A stretch of DNA of 44,924 bases from DASXBJ01 sp036491755 (GTDB lineage Bacteria; Chloroflexota; Dormibacteria; Dormibacterales; Dormibacteraceae). Made by a program: the position numbers and the translations under genes. Shown here one piece after another: positions 25,092 to 32,694 of the stretch. The notes under the pieces were generated by a model. That model made no database searches. It was not told the origin of the DNA and saw only the letters and a list, made by a program, of their open reading frames with translations. Location: assembly GCA_036491755.1 (NCBI GenBank), contig DASXBJ010000047.1:1-44924 (forward strand). The letters run 5' to 3'. How positions within the stretch are numbered: position 1 is the stretch's first letter; each line of letters opens with the position of its first letter.

Positions 25092-26102
25092 ATGGAGTAC
25101 CGCCAGCTTGGTCGAACCGGGGTGCGTGTATCGTGCATCGGCCTGGGCTGCGGCGGTTTCGGCGGGATCGGCTCGGAGGCCAGCCTTTTCGGTCGGGGAG
25201 AAAACCAGCAGCAGGCTTTCGCGCTGATGGATCGCGCGGTCGAGCTCGACATCAACTACTTCGACACCGCCGACGGGTACGGCGGTGGCCTCTCCGAGGA
25301 GATGGTCGGGCAGTGGATGACCAGCCGGGCCGCCCGTGATTCGGTCGTGCTGGCGACGAAGGTGTTCGTACAGATGGGCACCGACCTCAACAGTGGAGGT
25401 CTGTCGCGGCGGCACATCATGCGAGCCGTCGACGATTCTCTGCGGCGCCTGCAGACCGACCGGATCGACCTGTACATGGCACACCAGGTCGATCCGCTGA
25501 CCGCGCTGGACGAAACCATGCAAGCGTTCGCCGACCTCGTCCAGGCCGGCAAGGTTCTCTACCTGGGTTTCTGCAACATCGAACCCTGGCGCGTCATCAA
25601 GTCGCTGTGGACGAGCGAACGTCTCCGTGGAGCTCGCCTCGAGTGTGTCCAGAACGAGTACAACCTCCTGCACCGAGCCGCGGAGGCTGAAATGCTTCCG
25701 GTGCTCGCTGCTGAAGGAGTCTCGTTCACCGCCTACAGCCCGCTGGCCGGTGGTTGGCTCACCGGCAAGTACCGTCAGGGTCAGCCGCCGCCGCCCGGCT
25801 CGCGTATGGCGCTCCGCCCGGACCCGTATGCCGACCTGCAGACCGAGGAGACGCACCGTTCAATCGAGAGGTTGCGCGCACTGGCCGGAGGGTACGGCAC
25901 CACGACGGGATCGCTCGCGCTCGCGTGGGCGGCGTCGCATCCCCAGGTCACGTCCGTGCTCGCCGCGCCAAGGAACCTCGAGCAGTTCGAGACGGTGGCC
26001 GGCGCGGTCAGCCTGACGCTCGATGGAGGTGACCGCCGGCGGATCGCTGAAGCCCTGGTTGCGGGAGCCGATACGGAAAACGACTCGTTGCACACCGCGT
26101 GA
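25092..26102 (+). CDS. Aldo/keto reductase
   Basis: 336 residues from ATG 25092. NADP(H)-dependent carbonyl reductase with a TIM barrel. The catalytic tetrad is present: D58 (YFDTAD), Y63 (GYGGG), K90 (ATK) and H131 (AHQVDP). EYRQLGRTGVRVSCIGLG is the typical N-terminus, and the late motif NLEQFETVAGA is near the cofactor end. No Shine-Dalgarno is seen; a -10-like GCATAT is at 25013-25018. It is divergent from the importer operon and sits 76 bp before the amidohydrolase gene, with operator B between them, so it is probably transcribed separately from it. Substrate unknown. Confidence 0.88.
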   Translation: MEYRQLGRTGVRVSCIGLGCGGFGGIGSEASLFGRGENQQQAFALMDRAVELDINYFDTADGYGGGLSEEMVGQWMTSRAARDSVVLATKVFVQMGTDLNSGGLSRRHIMRAVDDSLRRLQTDRIDLYMAHQVDPLTALDETMQAFADLVQAGKVLYLGFCNIEPWRVIKSLWTSERLRGARLECVQNEYNLLHRAAEAEMLPVLAAEGVSFTAYSPLAGGWLTGKYRQGQPPPPGSRMALRPDPYADLQTEETHRSIERLRALAGGYGTTTGSLALAWAASHPQVTSVLAAPRNLEQFETVAGAVSLTLDGGDRRRIAEALVAGADTENDSLHTA

Positions 26103-26136
26103 TGTATTGGACGGCCGAGATCCTCTGTCCTAAACT
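26101..26136 (+). promoter_or_regulatory. LysR-regulon promoter/operator B (amidohydrolase operon)
   Basis: GATGTATTGGACGGCCGA at 26101-26118 matches element C in 14 consecutive bases (TATTGGACGGCCGA). TTGGAC (26107-26112) is followed, 18 bp later, by TAAACT (26131-26136), a fair -10. Predicted transcription starts near 26143, giving a leader of about 36 bases. The element overlaps the end of the aldo/keto-reductase gene (stop 26100-26102). A further GGCCGAG/CTCGGCC inverted repeat (26113-26119 and 26135-26141) spans the -10; it may be part of the operator. Confidence 0.65.
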
Positions 26137-26178
26137 CGGCCAGAGCCAGGTTCTGACGACTTTGGAGCGAATTGACCA

Positions 26179-27111
26179 ATGAGCAAAGTGATCGAGCGGA
26201 AGTCTGAGGTCGCGGTCGAGGAGCATCGAGGTCGTCAGGCCAAAAAGCCGGGCGCGGTTCGTGTGGCGTTGGTTCAGTGCGAGTCCGACCTCGGCGACGA
26301 GACGCATGATCCTCGCGAAGTGAATTTGAAGCGGGCGATCGCGGCGATCGACAGGGCTGCCACCGCGGAGGCAGACCTGGTCGTTTTCGGCGAGCTCTAC
26401 CTGCAGGGCTACCGCACCGACGAATGGCTGCACAAATGGGCTAGCACGATCGCACCCCCCGACCGTCATGTCAGCGCTGTCATCGAGGCGGCAGAGCGTC
26501 ACGGTCTCCACGTCATCATGGGCATGGGCACATTCGGCCCCGGGATGCCGGGCGACGTTTACAACACGGCGCTCCTGGTCGGACCTCAGGGAATCATCGG
26601 TGCATATCGAAAGACCCATGTCGCTGCGTTCTCGTACCCGGGCGGAGTCGCCAAAGAAAGGTGCTTCTACTCACCTGGCAAGGAGCTGCCGGTCTTTGAC
26701 ACGGCCCTGGGCAAGATCGGAATTCATATCTGCTACGACATGAGCTTTCCTGAGGTGACACGTGTTCAGGCGCTCAAGGGCGCCGACTTCCTGGTCAACG
26801 TCACCGCATCGGCCGGTGGGTTCGAGGAGTACTGGGCGCACGGAATGTTCATGCGGGCGGCTGAGAACGTCATCTGGTACATGGCGTGCTCGGTCGTCGG
26901 GATGCAGGGCGGCGACCGGTTGTTCGGTGGCAGCCGGGTCGTCGACCCCGGCGGCAAGGTGGTCGCGCAGGGCAAATTCGACCAGGAGGATTTCGTCATC
27001 GCTGATATCGACCTCGAGCAGCAGCGAGCCGCGCGGTCGACCTCTCACCTCTTCAATGTTCGTCAGCCGGAGATCTACAGGACGATCTCGGAACCGACTC
27101 CGAATCCCTGA
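26179..27111 (+). CDS. Carbon-nitrogen hydrolase (nitrilase superfamily)
   Basis: 310 residues. The catalytic Glu-Lys-Cys is clear: E72 (VVFGELYLQGY), K145 (AYRKTHV) and C185 (HICYDMSFPE). In this superfamily it hydrolyses an amide, N-carbamoyl group or nitrile; FSYPGGVAKERCFYSPG and WYMACSVVGMQGGDRLFGGSRVVDP are like the amidase/carbamoylase branches, not true nitrilases. About 24 charged residues precede the fold. The start has GGAGCG 9 bases upstream. The PLP-enzyme gene begins about 16 bp downstream, so the pair would release ammonia in two successive steps from a nitrogen-containing substrate. Confidence 0.89.
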   Translation: MSKVIERKSEVAVEEHRGRQAKKPGAVRVALVQCESDLGDETHDPREVNLKRAIAAIDRAATAEADLVVFGELYLQGYRTDEWLHKWASTIAPPDRHVSAVIEAAERHGLHVIMGMGTFGPGMPGDVYNTALLVGPQGIIGAYRKTHVAAFSYPGGVAKERCFYSPGKELPVFDTALGKIGIHICYDMSFPEVTRVQALKGADFLVNVTASAGGFEEYWAHGMFMRAAENVIWYMACSVVGMQGGDRLFGGSRVVDPGGKVVAQGKFDQEDFVIADIDLEQQRAARSTSHLFNVRQPEIYRTISEPTPNP

Positions 27112-27127
27112 GGTGCGCGTCGGGGTC

Positions 27128-28081
27128 GTGACTCCGCCGACGATCGACCACATCCAAATGGCCCGCCGGGCGATAGCGGATCGAGTCCTGCGCACGCCCC
27201 TGGTACCACTCCATGTCCTCGACTCTCCCGCCTCGATACACCTCAAGCTCGAGAATCTGCAGGCGATCGGCGCTTTCAAGATCAGGGCGGCCGCCTTCGC
27301 CATGTCCTGCCTGCCGCCGGCCGACCTGCGGCGCGGGGTGCTCACGGCCAGCGCCGGCAACATGGGTCAGGCGGTCGCTTGGGAAGCCCGGAGGATGGGC
27401 ATCCCTTGCACAGTGGTGGTACCAGACACCGCACCCCAGAGAAAGATCGACAGTCTCCGCCAGCTCGGCGGACGGATCATCTCGGTTTCCTTCGACAGAT
27501 GGTGGACGGCGCTTGCCGAGCGAAGATATGACGGCGTGGATGGAGCTTTCATCCATCCCTTCGACGATCAGAACGTGATCGCCGCGGACGCGACAATCGG
27601 ACTGGAGATCGTCGAGGACCTGCCTGATGTCGAGGTCATCCTCGTGCCATGGGGCGGCGGTGGACTCTCCACCGGGATCGCCGCGGCGGTGAGAGCCGTC
27701 AAGCCGAGCTGCCGCGTCTTCGCGGTGGAGGTGGACGGCGCCGCGCCTTTGGCGCCATCGCTCGCCGCTGGCAAACCCGTCGCGATCGATTACCGGCCCA
27801 GCTTCGTCGACGGAATCGGAAGCAAGACGGTTTTCGCCAACATGCTGGGGCTCGCCCGCGAGCTCTTGGCCGGCTCGCTCATCACCACGGCCGAAGAAAC
27901 CGCGAAATGCGTCCGCCTGCTGGTGGAGCGCAATCGCATCGTTGCCGAGGGCGCGGGCGCCGCTCCCGTGGCAGTTGCGCTTTCTGGCCTGGCGGGGACG
28001 GGACGAGTCGCGTGCGTGATCTCGGGGGGCAACATCGACGCCCACAAGCTGGCTACGATCCTCGACGGGCGGCTGCCTTGA
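27128..28081 (+). CDS. Threonine/serine-dehydratase-like PLP enzyme
   Basis: 317 residues from GTG 27128; GTG 27113 is an alternative. Fold-type II PLP enzyme: K51 in GAFKIRAA holds the cofactor, SAGNMGQA (75-82) binds the substrate carboxylate and GGGG (176-179) the phosphate. Such enzymes deaminate threonine, serine or hydroxyaspartate, or racemise serine; the group called EutB in ectoine use is also like this. No C-terminal ACT domain is present, so it is a catabolic, not an isoleucine-regulated, form. It follows the amidohydrolase and its 3' end overlaps that of the convergent LysR gene by 29 bp. Confidence 0.87.
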   Translation: MTPPTIDHIQMARRAIADRVLRTPLVPLHVLDSPASIHLKLENLQAIGAFKIRAAAFAMSCLPPADLRRGVLTASAGNMGQAVAWEARRMGIPCTVVVPDTAPQRKIDSLRQLGGRIISVSFDRWWTALAERRYDGVDGAFIHPFDDQNVIAADATIGLEIVEDLPDVEVILVPWGGGGLSTGIAAAVRAVKPSCRVFAVEVDGAAPLAPSLAAGKPVAIDYRPSFVDGIGSKTVFANMLGLARELLAGSLITTAEETAKCVRLLVERNRIVAEGAGAAPVAVALSGLAGTGRVACVISGGNIDAHKLATILDGRLP

Positions 28082-28985
28082 CGGGTGAGCTGCTCCGCGT
28101 TGCGCCTTTGCGCTTCATGGCGCCAGCTTTGAAAGTGGACGCGGCATGCGCCCTGGCTGTCTCGACAAACCAGCGCACCGGCTCGGATCGATCGTTACGG
28201 CGCCAGGCGATGCCAATCGGAACCCAGGCATTGGGGTGCGCCAGCGGCCGGTAGATGACGCCCTCAGTTCCCGACCGTCGCATTCCTTCCGCGCCGATCG
28301 AGTAGCCGAGGCCCGCAGCCACCAGGCCAAGCAGCGTGTGCTGCTCACCCGCCTCCTGCGCAACGTCGGGCATCTGGCCCTCCTTGTGAAACATGCCAAT
28401 GATCCGGTCGTAGACCGATGGCACTGTCTCCCGCCTGAAAAAGACGAGTGGCTCGTCTTTGAGGTCGGCAATCCGGATCTTCTCGAGAGCTTCGAGGCGG
28501 TGGCCCTTGGGCAGGGCAATCACGAGCTGCTCGCGACCGATCTCCTCGATGACCAGCCTCGACCCAACCCGCACGGGTCTCAGAATTCCAACTTGAATCT
28601 CGCCGCGCTCCAGGCGCTCGACCTGCTCCCCGGAGCTGAGGGAGCGGATCACAACGCGCACCGAGGGATGCTGCTTTCTGAATGATCGGAGCACCGCCGG
28701 CATGAAGCCATAGATCGAGGAGTCGATGAAGCCGAGGGTGAGCTCGGCGGTCGCGCCTCCGTGGACCGCTCGTCCATCGCGGACCGCCTGGTTGGCGCTG
28801 TCGAGGGTTCTCCTCGCGCCCTCGAGAAAGGCGTGACCCGCGCCGGTGAGCTCAACCCGACGGTTCGAGCGCCAGAACAGGCTGAAGCCGAGCTCGGTCT
28901 CGAGGCTGCGAATCTGTTGACTGAGCGGCGGTTGCGAGATGTGGAGTCGCGCCGCGGCGCGCCCAAAGTGGAGCTCCTCGGCCAC
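28053..28985 (-). CDS. LysR-type transcriptional regulator (start uncertain)
   Basis: 310 residues from GTG 28985, the first standard start. The winged helix (FGRAAARLHISQPPLSQQIRSLETELG) and the two-lobe effector domain (TAELTLGFIDSSIYGF onward) are typical. Family similarity clearly continues upstream: in frame the bases to 29018 encode IELRHLRYFVA, the usual LysR N-terminus, but the codon at the expected ATG is ATC (29018-29016), directly after a TGA. A promoter-like TTGAGG-16-TATCGT (29052-29025) would start the RNA at about 29018. A natural ATG-to-ATC change, a sequencing error or non-standard initiation are all possible. It is divergent from the glutamate-cyclase gene and probably controls elements A-C. 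Confidence 0.9.
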   Translation of the reverse strand: MAEELHFGRAAARLHISQPPLSQQIRSLETELGFSLFWRSNRRVELTGAGHAFLEGARRTLDSANQAVRDGRAVHGGATAELTLGFIDSSIYGFMPAVLRSFRKQHPSVRVVIRSLSSGEQVERLERGEIQVGILRPVRVGSRLVIEEIGREQLVIALPKGHRLEALEKIRIADLKDEPLVFFRRETVPSVYDRIIGMFHKEGQMPDVAQEAGEQHTLLGLVAAGLGYSIGAEGMRRSGTEGVIYRPLAHPNAWVPIGIAWRRNDRSEPVRWFVETARAHAASTFKAGAMKRKGATRSSSPVKAAARRGS

Positions 28986-29024
28986 GGCGACGAAATACCT
29001 GAGATGGCGAAGCTCGATTCAGGA

Positions 29025-29052
29025 ACGATACACCAAACGTCCTAAACCTCAA
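29025..29052 (-). promoter_or_regulatory. Predicted lysR promoter
   Basis: Minus-strand TTGAGG (29052-29047) and TATCGT (29030-29025) are separated by 16 bp. Transcription would start at about 29018, at the position of the expected but missing lysR ATG, so the message would be leaderless. Element C overlaps immediately upstream, fitting the usual self-regulation by LysR proteins from the divergent gap. Confidence 0.4.
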
Positions 29053-29053
29053 T

Positions 29054-29093
29054 GAACAATATATTGGACGGCCGATAACTGCCCACCTATCGT
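29054..29093 (+). promoter_or_regulatory. LysR-regulon promoter/operator C (glutamate-cyclase gene)
   Basis: GAACAATATATTGGAC at 29054-29069, same as element A read on the other strand, continuing GGCCGATA. TTGGAC (29064-29069) is followed 18 bp later by TATCGT (29088-29093). The segment TATTGGACGGCCGATA (29061-29076 region) has TAT...ATA ends 10 bp apart around the palindrome CGGCCG, in keeping with the T-N11-A type box of LysR regulators. Predicted start of RNA is near 29100, about 49 bases before ATG 29149. Confidence 0.65.
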
Positions 29094-29099
29094 TGGCCC

Positions 29100-29124
29100 G
29101 TCCGGTCGAGACCTTCGGCCGGAC
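29100..29124 (+). other. 5' leader stem-loop of the glutamate-cyclase gene
   Basis: Arms GTCCGGTCGA (29100-29109) and TCGGCCGGAC (29115-29124) pair over 10 bp, with one T-G wobble, around a 5-base loop GACCT. Given the -10 at 29088-29093, RNA would begin at or next to the first base of the stem, so this may be a 5'-terminal stem-loop that slows decay. The ribosome-binding site (GGAGGGG, just before ATG 29149) is outside the stem. Confidence 0.5.
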
Positions 29125-29148
29125 TTCTCAGCATCGACGGAGGGGTAA

Positions 29149-30216
29149 ATGACCGCCACGACACAAACCGCTACGACCTCGACAAGAAGTCCGGTGCCGT
29201 CGATCATCGAATACATGGACCGCTTGATCACGGTTGAGATGCGCAACCCGGCGATGCCGCACAGCATGATCGCTCCGCTTTACGAGGCCGCCCGGCGTGA
29301 AGGAGGCGGCGACCCGCTCACGTACCGAGCCGCCCACGGCCTCATCCAGCACGTCCGTCCCAAGGACGTGGTCCTGATCAATACCGGCGCAGGGTCGGGC
29401 GAGCTCATTCCCAATGGTGAGAACGATGGGCCTGTGGGCGCAGCAGCCCTGGCCCGTGCAGTCGAGAGGGGCCTGCACGCAACACCCGTATTCGTCTGCG
29501 AGACCCACCACGCAGGACCCATCGCCGCCTCGAGCGAGGCCGCAGGGGTCGGCATACGAAGTCTTGACGTCGCCATGAGACATCACGTCGGCGGAGCTGT
29601 GGTGACGCACCCGGACGACCCGGGCAAGGTCGCCGAATGGTCCGAGAAGCTGCTTGACGAGCTCAAACCAAAGGCAATCATCGCGACCGAGCGACTGGGT
29701 CCTAACGCAAAGGGAGTGATTCACGGCTCGACCGGGATCGCCACCAAGCCGATCACCGACTCGTCGCCACTTTTCGCGGCTGCGGCCAAGCGCGGGATAT
29801 TCAGTATCGGCATCGGCGATGCCGGCAACGAGATCGGCTTTGGCCGGATCTACGACGAGGTCCGGAAGATACAGGACCCGTGGGGCCACACCTGCCAGTG
29901 CCCGTGCCAAGACGGCATGGCCACCGTCGTCCCCACCGACGTTCTGATCGCGGCCTCCGTCTCCAACTGGGGCTGCTACGGAATCGAGGCTGCGCTGGGC
30001 GTGCTGTTGAAGCGACCTGATCTTGTCCATTCTCCAGAGCAGGAGGAGCGCATCCAGCTGCGATGCGTGGAGGCCGGGGGAATCGAAGCGCTGTTCTGTA
30101 CGCAGAACTTTGAATGCGACGGCATCAGCGGCGAGACCCACATGTCGATCGTGCGGATGCTGGGTGAGATGGTCCGCATCTACCTTGGCGAGCACACGAC
30201 CGGCCCGATCCACTGA
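29149..30216 (+). CDS. D-glutamate cyclase domain (DUF4392) protein
   Basis: 355 residues. Motifs of DUF4392, the family of mammalian D-glutamate cyclase, which turns D-glutamate into 5-oxo-D-proline: ELIPNGENDGPVGAAALARA (85-104), IIATERLGPNAKG, then GIGDAGNEIGFG (221-232) and SVSNWGCYGIEAA. Bacterial members are mostly uncharacterised and could act on another gamma-amino dicarboxylate. Unusual: a Cys-rich insert, HTCQCPCQDG (C249, C251, C253), before the SNWG motif. ATG 29149 has GGAGGGG 3-9 bases upstream. A long hairpin follows the stop. It lies alone in its operon, divergent from lysR behind element C. Confidence 0.82.
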   Translation: MTATTQTATTSTRSPVPSIIEYMDRLITVEMRNPAMPHSMIAPLYEAARREGGGDPLTYRAAHGLIQHVRPKDVVLINTGAGSGELIPNGENDGPVGAAALARAVERGLHATPVFVCETHHAGPIAASSEAAGVGIRSLDVAMRHHVGGAVVTHPDDPGKVAEWSEKLLDELKPKAIIATERLGPNAKGVIHGSTGIATKPITDSSPLFAAAAKRGIFSIGIGDAGNEIGFGRIYDEVRKIQDPWGHTCQCPCQDGMATVVPTDVLIAASVSNWGCYGIEAALGVLLKRPDLVHSPEQEERIQLRCVEAGGIEALFCTQNFECDGISGETHMSIVRMLGEMVRIYLGEHTTGPIH

Positions 30217-30264
30217 CCCTCGGATAGGCACCGGCCCCGCTGCCTCGGATCGTTGAAGGACGCT

Positions 30265-30295
30265 GAGCCGCGACTCCCGCGCGGAGTCGCGGCTC
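30265..30295. terminator. 13-bp hairpin between convergent genes
   Basis: GAGCCGCGACTCC (30265-30277), loop CGCGC, then GGAGTCGCGGCTC (30283-30295): a perfect 13-bp stem between the stop codons at 30216 and 30303. It can form on either strand, so it should end both transcripts. No T-tract follows. Confidence 0.75.
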
Positions 30296-30302
30296 TCGAC
30301 AC

Positions 30303-31550
30303 CTAGCCCTCTCCTCGCAGCGGATTGCTGACTCCGACAGCCGCGGTCTGGACCCCCTGCAGGCGGCGGCCCAGCGCGGTGGCCAGGAGAAGGATTCCAA
30401 ACGCGATCACCAGCGCGCCGTTGAGGCCCTGCGCCAAGCGCGCGCCCCCGAGCTGCGCGACCAGCCCGACCTCCAGGACTCCGATCGGTTGGAAGCCGAT
30501 CATCAGCACCCACAGGCCCGCTGCCCGGCCACGGGAGGCGGCCTCCACGCTCGCCTGCAGGCTCGCCAGCACCAGGGCATCGACCAGCACGCTCGCGATG
30601 CCGGCACCCAGGACGAGAGGAAGAGCGACCAGCAGGCCGGGCGCCGCCGCGTAGGCTGCGAGCGCGAGCCCAAAGCCGATCACGGCGACGGTCAGAGTGC
30701 GTCCGAGCAGCCGGCGTGGCCGCATTGCGGCGAGGCCGGCGGAGCCGACCATGCGGCCGAGCCCCCGCGCAGCGAGGATCAATCCCAGCCCGGTCGGACC
30801 CACCAGGAACACCTGCCCCGCGAAGACCGGGTCCAGCGCCGGACAGGAGAACGCGAACATCTCGACCACGAGCGCGACGGCGATCAGGAGACCGACCGCC
30901 GGAATCCGGCGCAGGAGCGCGACGCCATCGCGGACCGCCCTCGGAAAGGACGTGGCCTCTGATGAGAGCGAAGTGTGGCGATCCTCGACTCCGAACAGCA
31001 GCAGCGAGCCGGCTGCGCTGGCGGCCCCAACGATGGCCGCCGCGAACGCAGGGCCCATCGCGCTGATGGCGAGCCCGCCGATTGCGCCCCCGGCGATCTG
31101 GCCGACCGCCCCGGCGAAGTTCGAAGCCGCGAAGGCCCGGATCGGGCCGAGCGCGCCCGCGAACTCGAAGACCAGGTTGTTGCCGCACACCAGGCGGCCG
31201 GCGTCGGCCAGGCCCAGCAGGATCGCAACCGCCAGCAGCAGGTACAGGCCCGGCGTCCGGGAGGTCGCCAGAAACGCGAGCCCGAACATGGTCAGCGCGG
31301 CGAAGAGATTGCTCGCCTGCAGGAGGCGAACTCGCCCGAACCGGTCCGCCAGCGTCCCGACGGGCAGTCCGACCACCACCAGCGGCGCCAGCCTGACCGC
31401 GAAGATCAGGCCGACCGCGCCCGGCGCCCGGGTCGCCGCGAACGCGAGCCAGCCGAGCACCGCCACGCTGCCCGCCCACGCGAACCACGAGGGCAAGAGC
31501 GCGGCCAGCACGCGGCCGAGCCCGCCCCTAAGCCAGGCCAGGCCGCTCAC
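30303..31550 (-). CDS. Major facilitator superfamily transporter
   Basis: 415 residues, about 12 hydrophobic helices. Motif A between helices 2 and 3 reads GTLADRFGRVRLL. Overall it resembles MFS_3/enterobactin-exporter-like (EntS) proteins, with NLVFEFAGALGP in helix 4, so export is more likely than import. GTG 31550. It is an isolated gene, with a strong hairpin at its 3' end and another just upstream of its start. Nothing links it to a particular neighbour. Confidence 0.84.
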   Translation of the reverse strand: MSGLAWLRGGLGRVLAALLPSWFAWAGSVAVLGWLAFAATRAPGAVGLIFAVRLAPLVVVGLPVGTLADRFGRVRLLQASNLFAALTMFGLAFLATSRTPGLYLLLAVAILLGLADAGRLVCGNNLVFEFAGALGPIRAFAASNFAGAVGQIAGGAIGGLAISAMGPAFAAAIVGAASAAGSLLLFGVEDRHTSLSSEATSFPRAVRDGVALLRRIPAVGLLIAVALVVEMFAFSCPALDPVFAGQVFLVGPTGLGLILAARGLGRMVGSAGLAAMRPRRLLGRTLTVAVIGFGLALAAYAAAPGLLVALPLVLGAGIASVLVDALVLASLQASVEAASRGRAAGLWVLMIGFQPIGVLEVGLVAQLGGARLAQGLNGALVIAFGILLLATALGRRLQGVQTAAVGVSNPLRGEG

Positions 31551-31605
31551 AGCGTGTGCGGGGTGGCGTTCTCGCCCCGCCGCATGTCACCGTTCATGCG
31601 GCCTA

Positions 31606-31628
31606 GAACCGCGGATGAGCCGCGGTTC
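31606..31628. terminator. 9-bp hairpin downstream of the second ureohydrolase
   Basis: GAACCGCGG (31606-31614), loop ATGAG, CCGCGGTTC (31620-31628), a perfect 9-bp stem 22 bp past the minus-strand stop of the ureohydrolase gene (31650). It could separate that gene from the MFS gene beyond; no T-tract is present. Confidence 0.6.
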
Positions 31629-31649
31629 GTCCGGGAGAGGTCTAACGAC

Positions 31650-32630
31650 TCACCGTGCTGCCGGCGCGTGGGCTGCCGCCGGCGCCGCCGCCCGCCGTTC
31701 GCGCGCTTTGAAGATCGCTCCCAGAAAGTCGAGGATCACGCGCGCCGCGGTCTGCGCCGTGACCTCGGTCGGGTCGTACATGGGCGCCACCTCGACGAAA
31801 TCGAATCCCACGACGTTGCCCTTGAAGGCGATGCCGCGCAAGAGGTCCACCACCTCGTGGTAGGAGAGGCCGCCTGGTGACGGCGACCCGTTGCCTGGCA
31901 TGAGCGCCGGGTCGAAGCCGTCGCAGTCCATCGTCACGTAGTAGTTGGCGCCTTCGGGCAGCCTTGCGAGAACGGCGTCCACGCCGAGCCTTCGGAACTC
32001 GCGCGGACCGATGATCATGCTGCCCATTCGCTTGGCGTCCGCGAAGTCGGACGGGTCGCTGGAACCCGGGCCGCGGATGCCGATCTGCGCGATCCCCTTC
32101 ACGTGCTTCATCTCGGCGATGCGCCGCATCACGTTGCCGTGGCCCTCGCGGACGCCGAACCGCTCGTCGACAAAGTCGAGATGGGCGTCGATCTGCACCA
32201 CGAAGATGGGGCCCAGGTCTTTGAATGCCCGCAGGATCGGTATCGGGACCGAGTGGTCACCGCCGAGGGTGACAGGGAGAGCGTGCCGGGCGAGGATGGC
32301 CGCGGTGATCGCCTCGATGTTCGCGAGGCACGCCTCCGGCCGCGAGTGGATCATGTCGGCGTCGCCGACATCCGCGATTCGCACGCCGTCGAGGTAGATC
32401 TCGTCGAACTCCGCGTCGTAGTACTTCGGGGTGCGCATTCCATAGATGGTCGACGCGAGCCGGATTCCGCGCGGTCCAAACCTCGTGCCTGACCGCACCT
32501 GCGTGCCCAGGTCGTAGGGCGCGCCGACGATGGCCACGTCCGCCTCCAGGGTCGCAATGTCGGGGTGGTATGGCACCTTGGCAAAGGTTGCCAGGCCTGT
32601 GAACGGCAGATTCAGTCGATCCTGCTGCAT
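31650..32630 (-). CDS. Agmatinase-family ureohydrolase with altered substrate loop
   Basis: 326 residues from ATG 32630 (GGGAGGATC upstream). Manganese ligands kept: GGDHS (H126), D148-A-H150-L-D152 and D235-C-D237 with D240. The substrate loop reads MPGNGSPSPGGLSYHE, with Ser where agmatinases have Glu (GTGTPE), so agmatine is unlikely; the family also contains guanidinobutyrase, guanidinopropionase, proclavaminate amidinohydrolase and guanidine hydrolases. It faces the creatininase across 159 bp, which suggests a guanidino compound related to creatine. It differs from the first ureohydrolase of this window (17214) in sequence and in its loop. The very long open frame extending to 34118 is antisense of other genes. 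Confidence 0.9.
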   Translation of the reverse strand: MQQDRLNLPFTGLATFAKVPYHPDIATLEADVAIVGAPYDLGTQVRSGTRFGPRGIRLASTIYGMRTPKYYDAEFDEIYLDGVRIADVGDADMIHSRPEACLANIEAITAAILARHALPVTLGGDHSVPIPILRAFKDLGPIFVVQIDAHLDFVDERFGVREGHGNVMRRIAEMKHVKGIAQIGIRGPGSSDPSDFADAKRMGSMIIGPREFRRLGVDAVLARLPEGANYYVTMDCDGFDPALMPGNGSPSPGGLSYHEVVDLLRGIAFKGNVVGFDFVEVAPMYDPTEVTAQTAARVILDFLGAIFKARERRAAAPAAAHAPAAR

Positions 32631-32694
32631 GTGATCCTCCCTCCCAGGCTCGACTCGGGCCTTCCCGGCCAAGCTCCTACAGTGACCTAGAGCG

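Noticed and set aside
29128..31488. 786-codon minus-strand open frame across the glutamate cyclase and MFS genes
   Set aside because: The translation is Arg/Gly/Ala-rich with no family motif; both real genes here lie in other frames.
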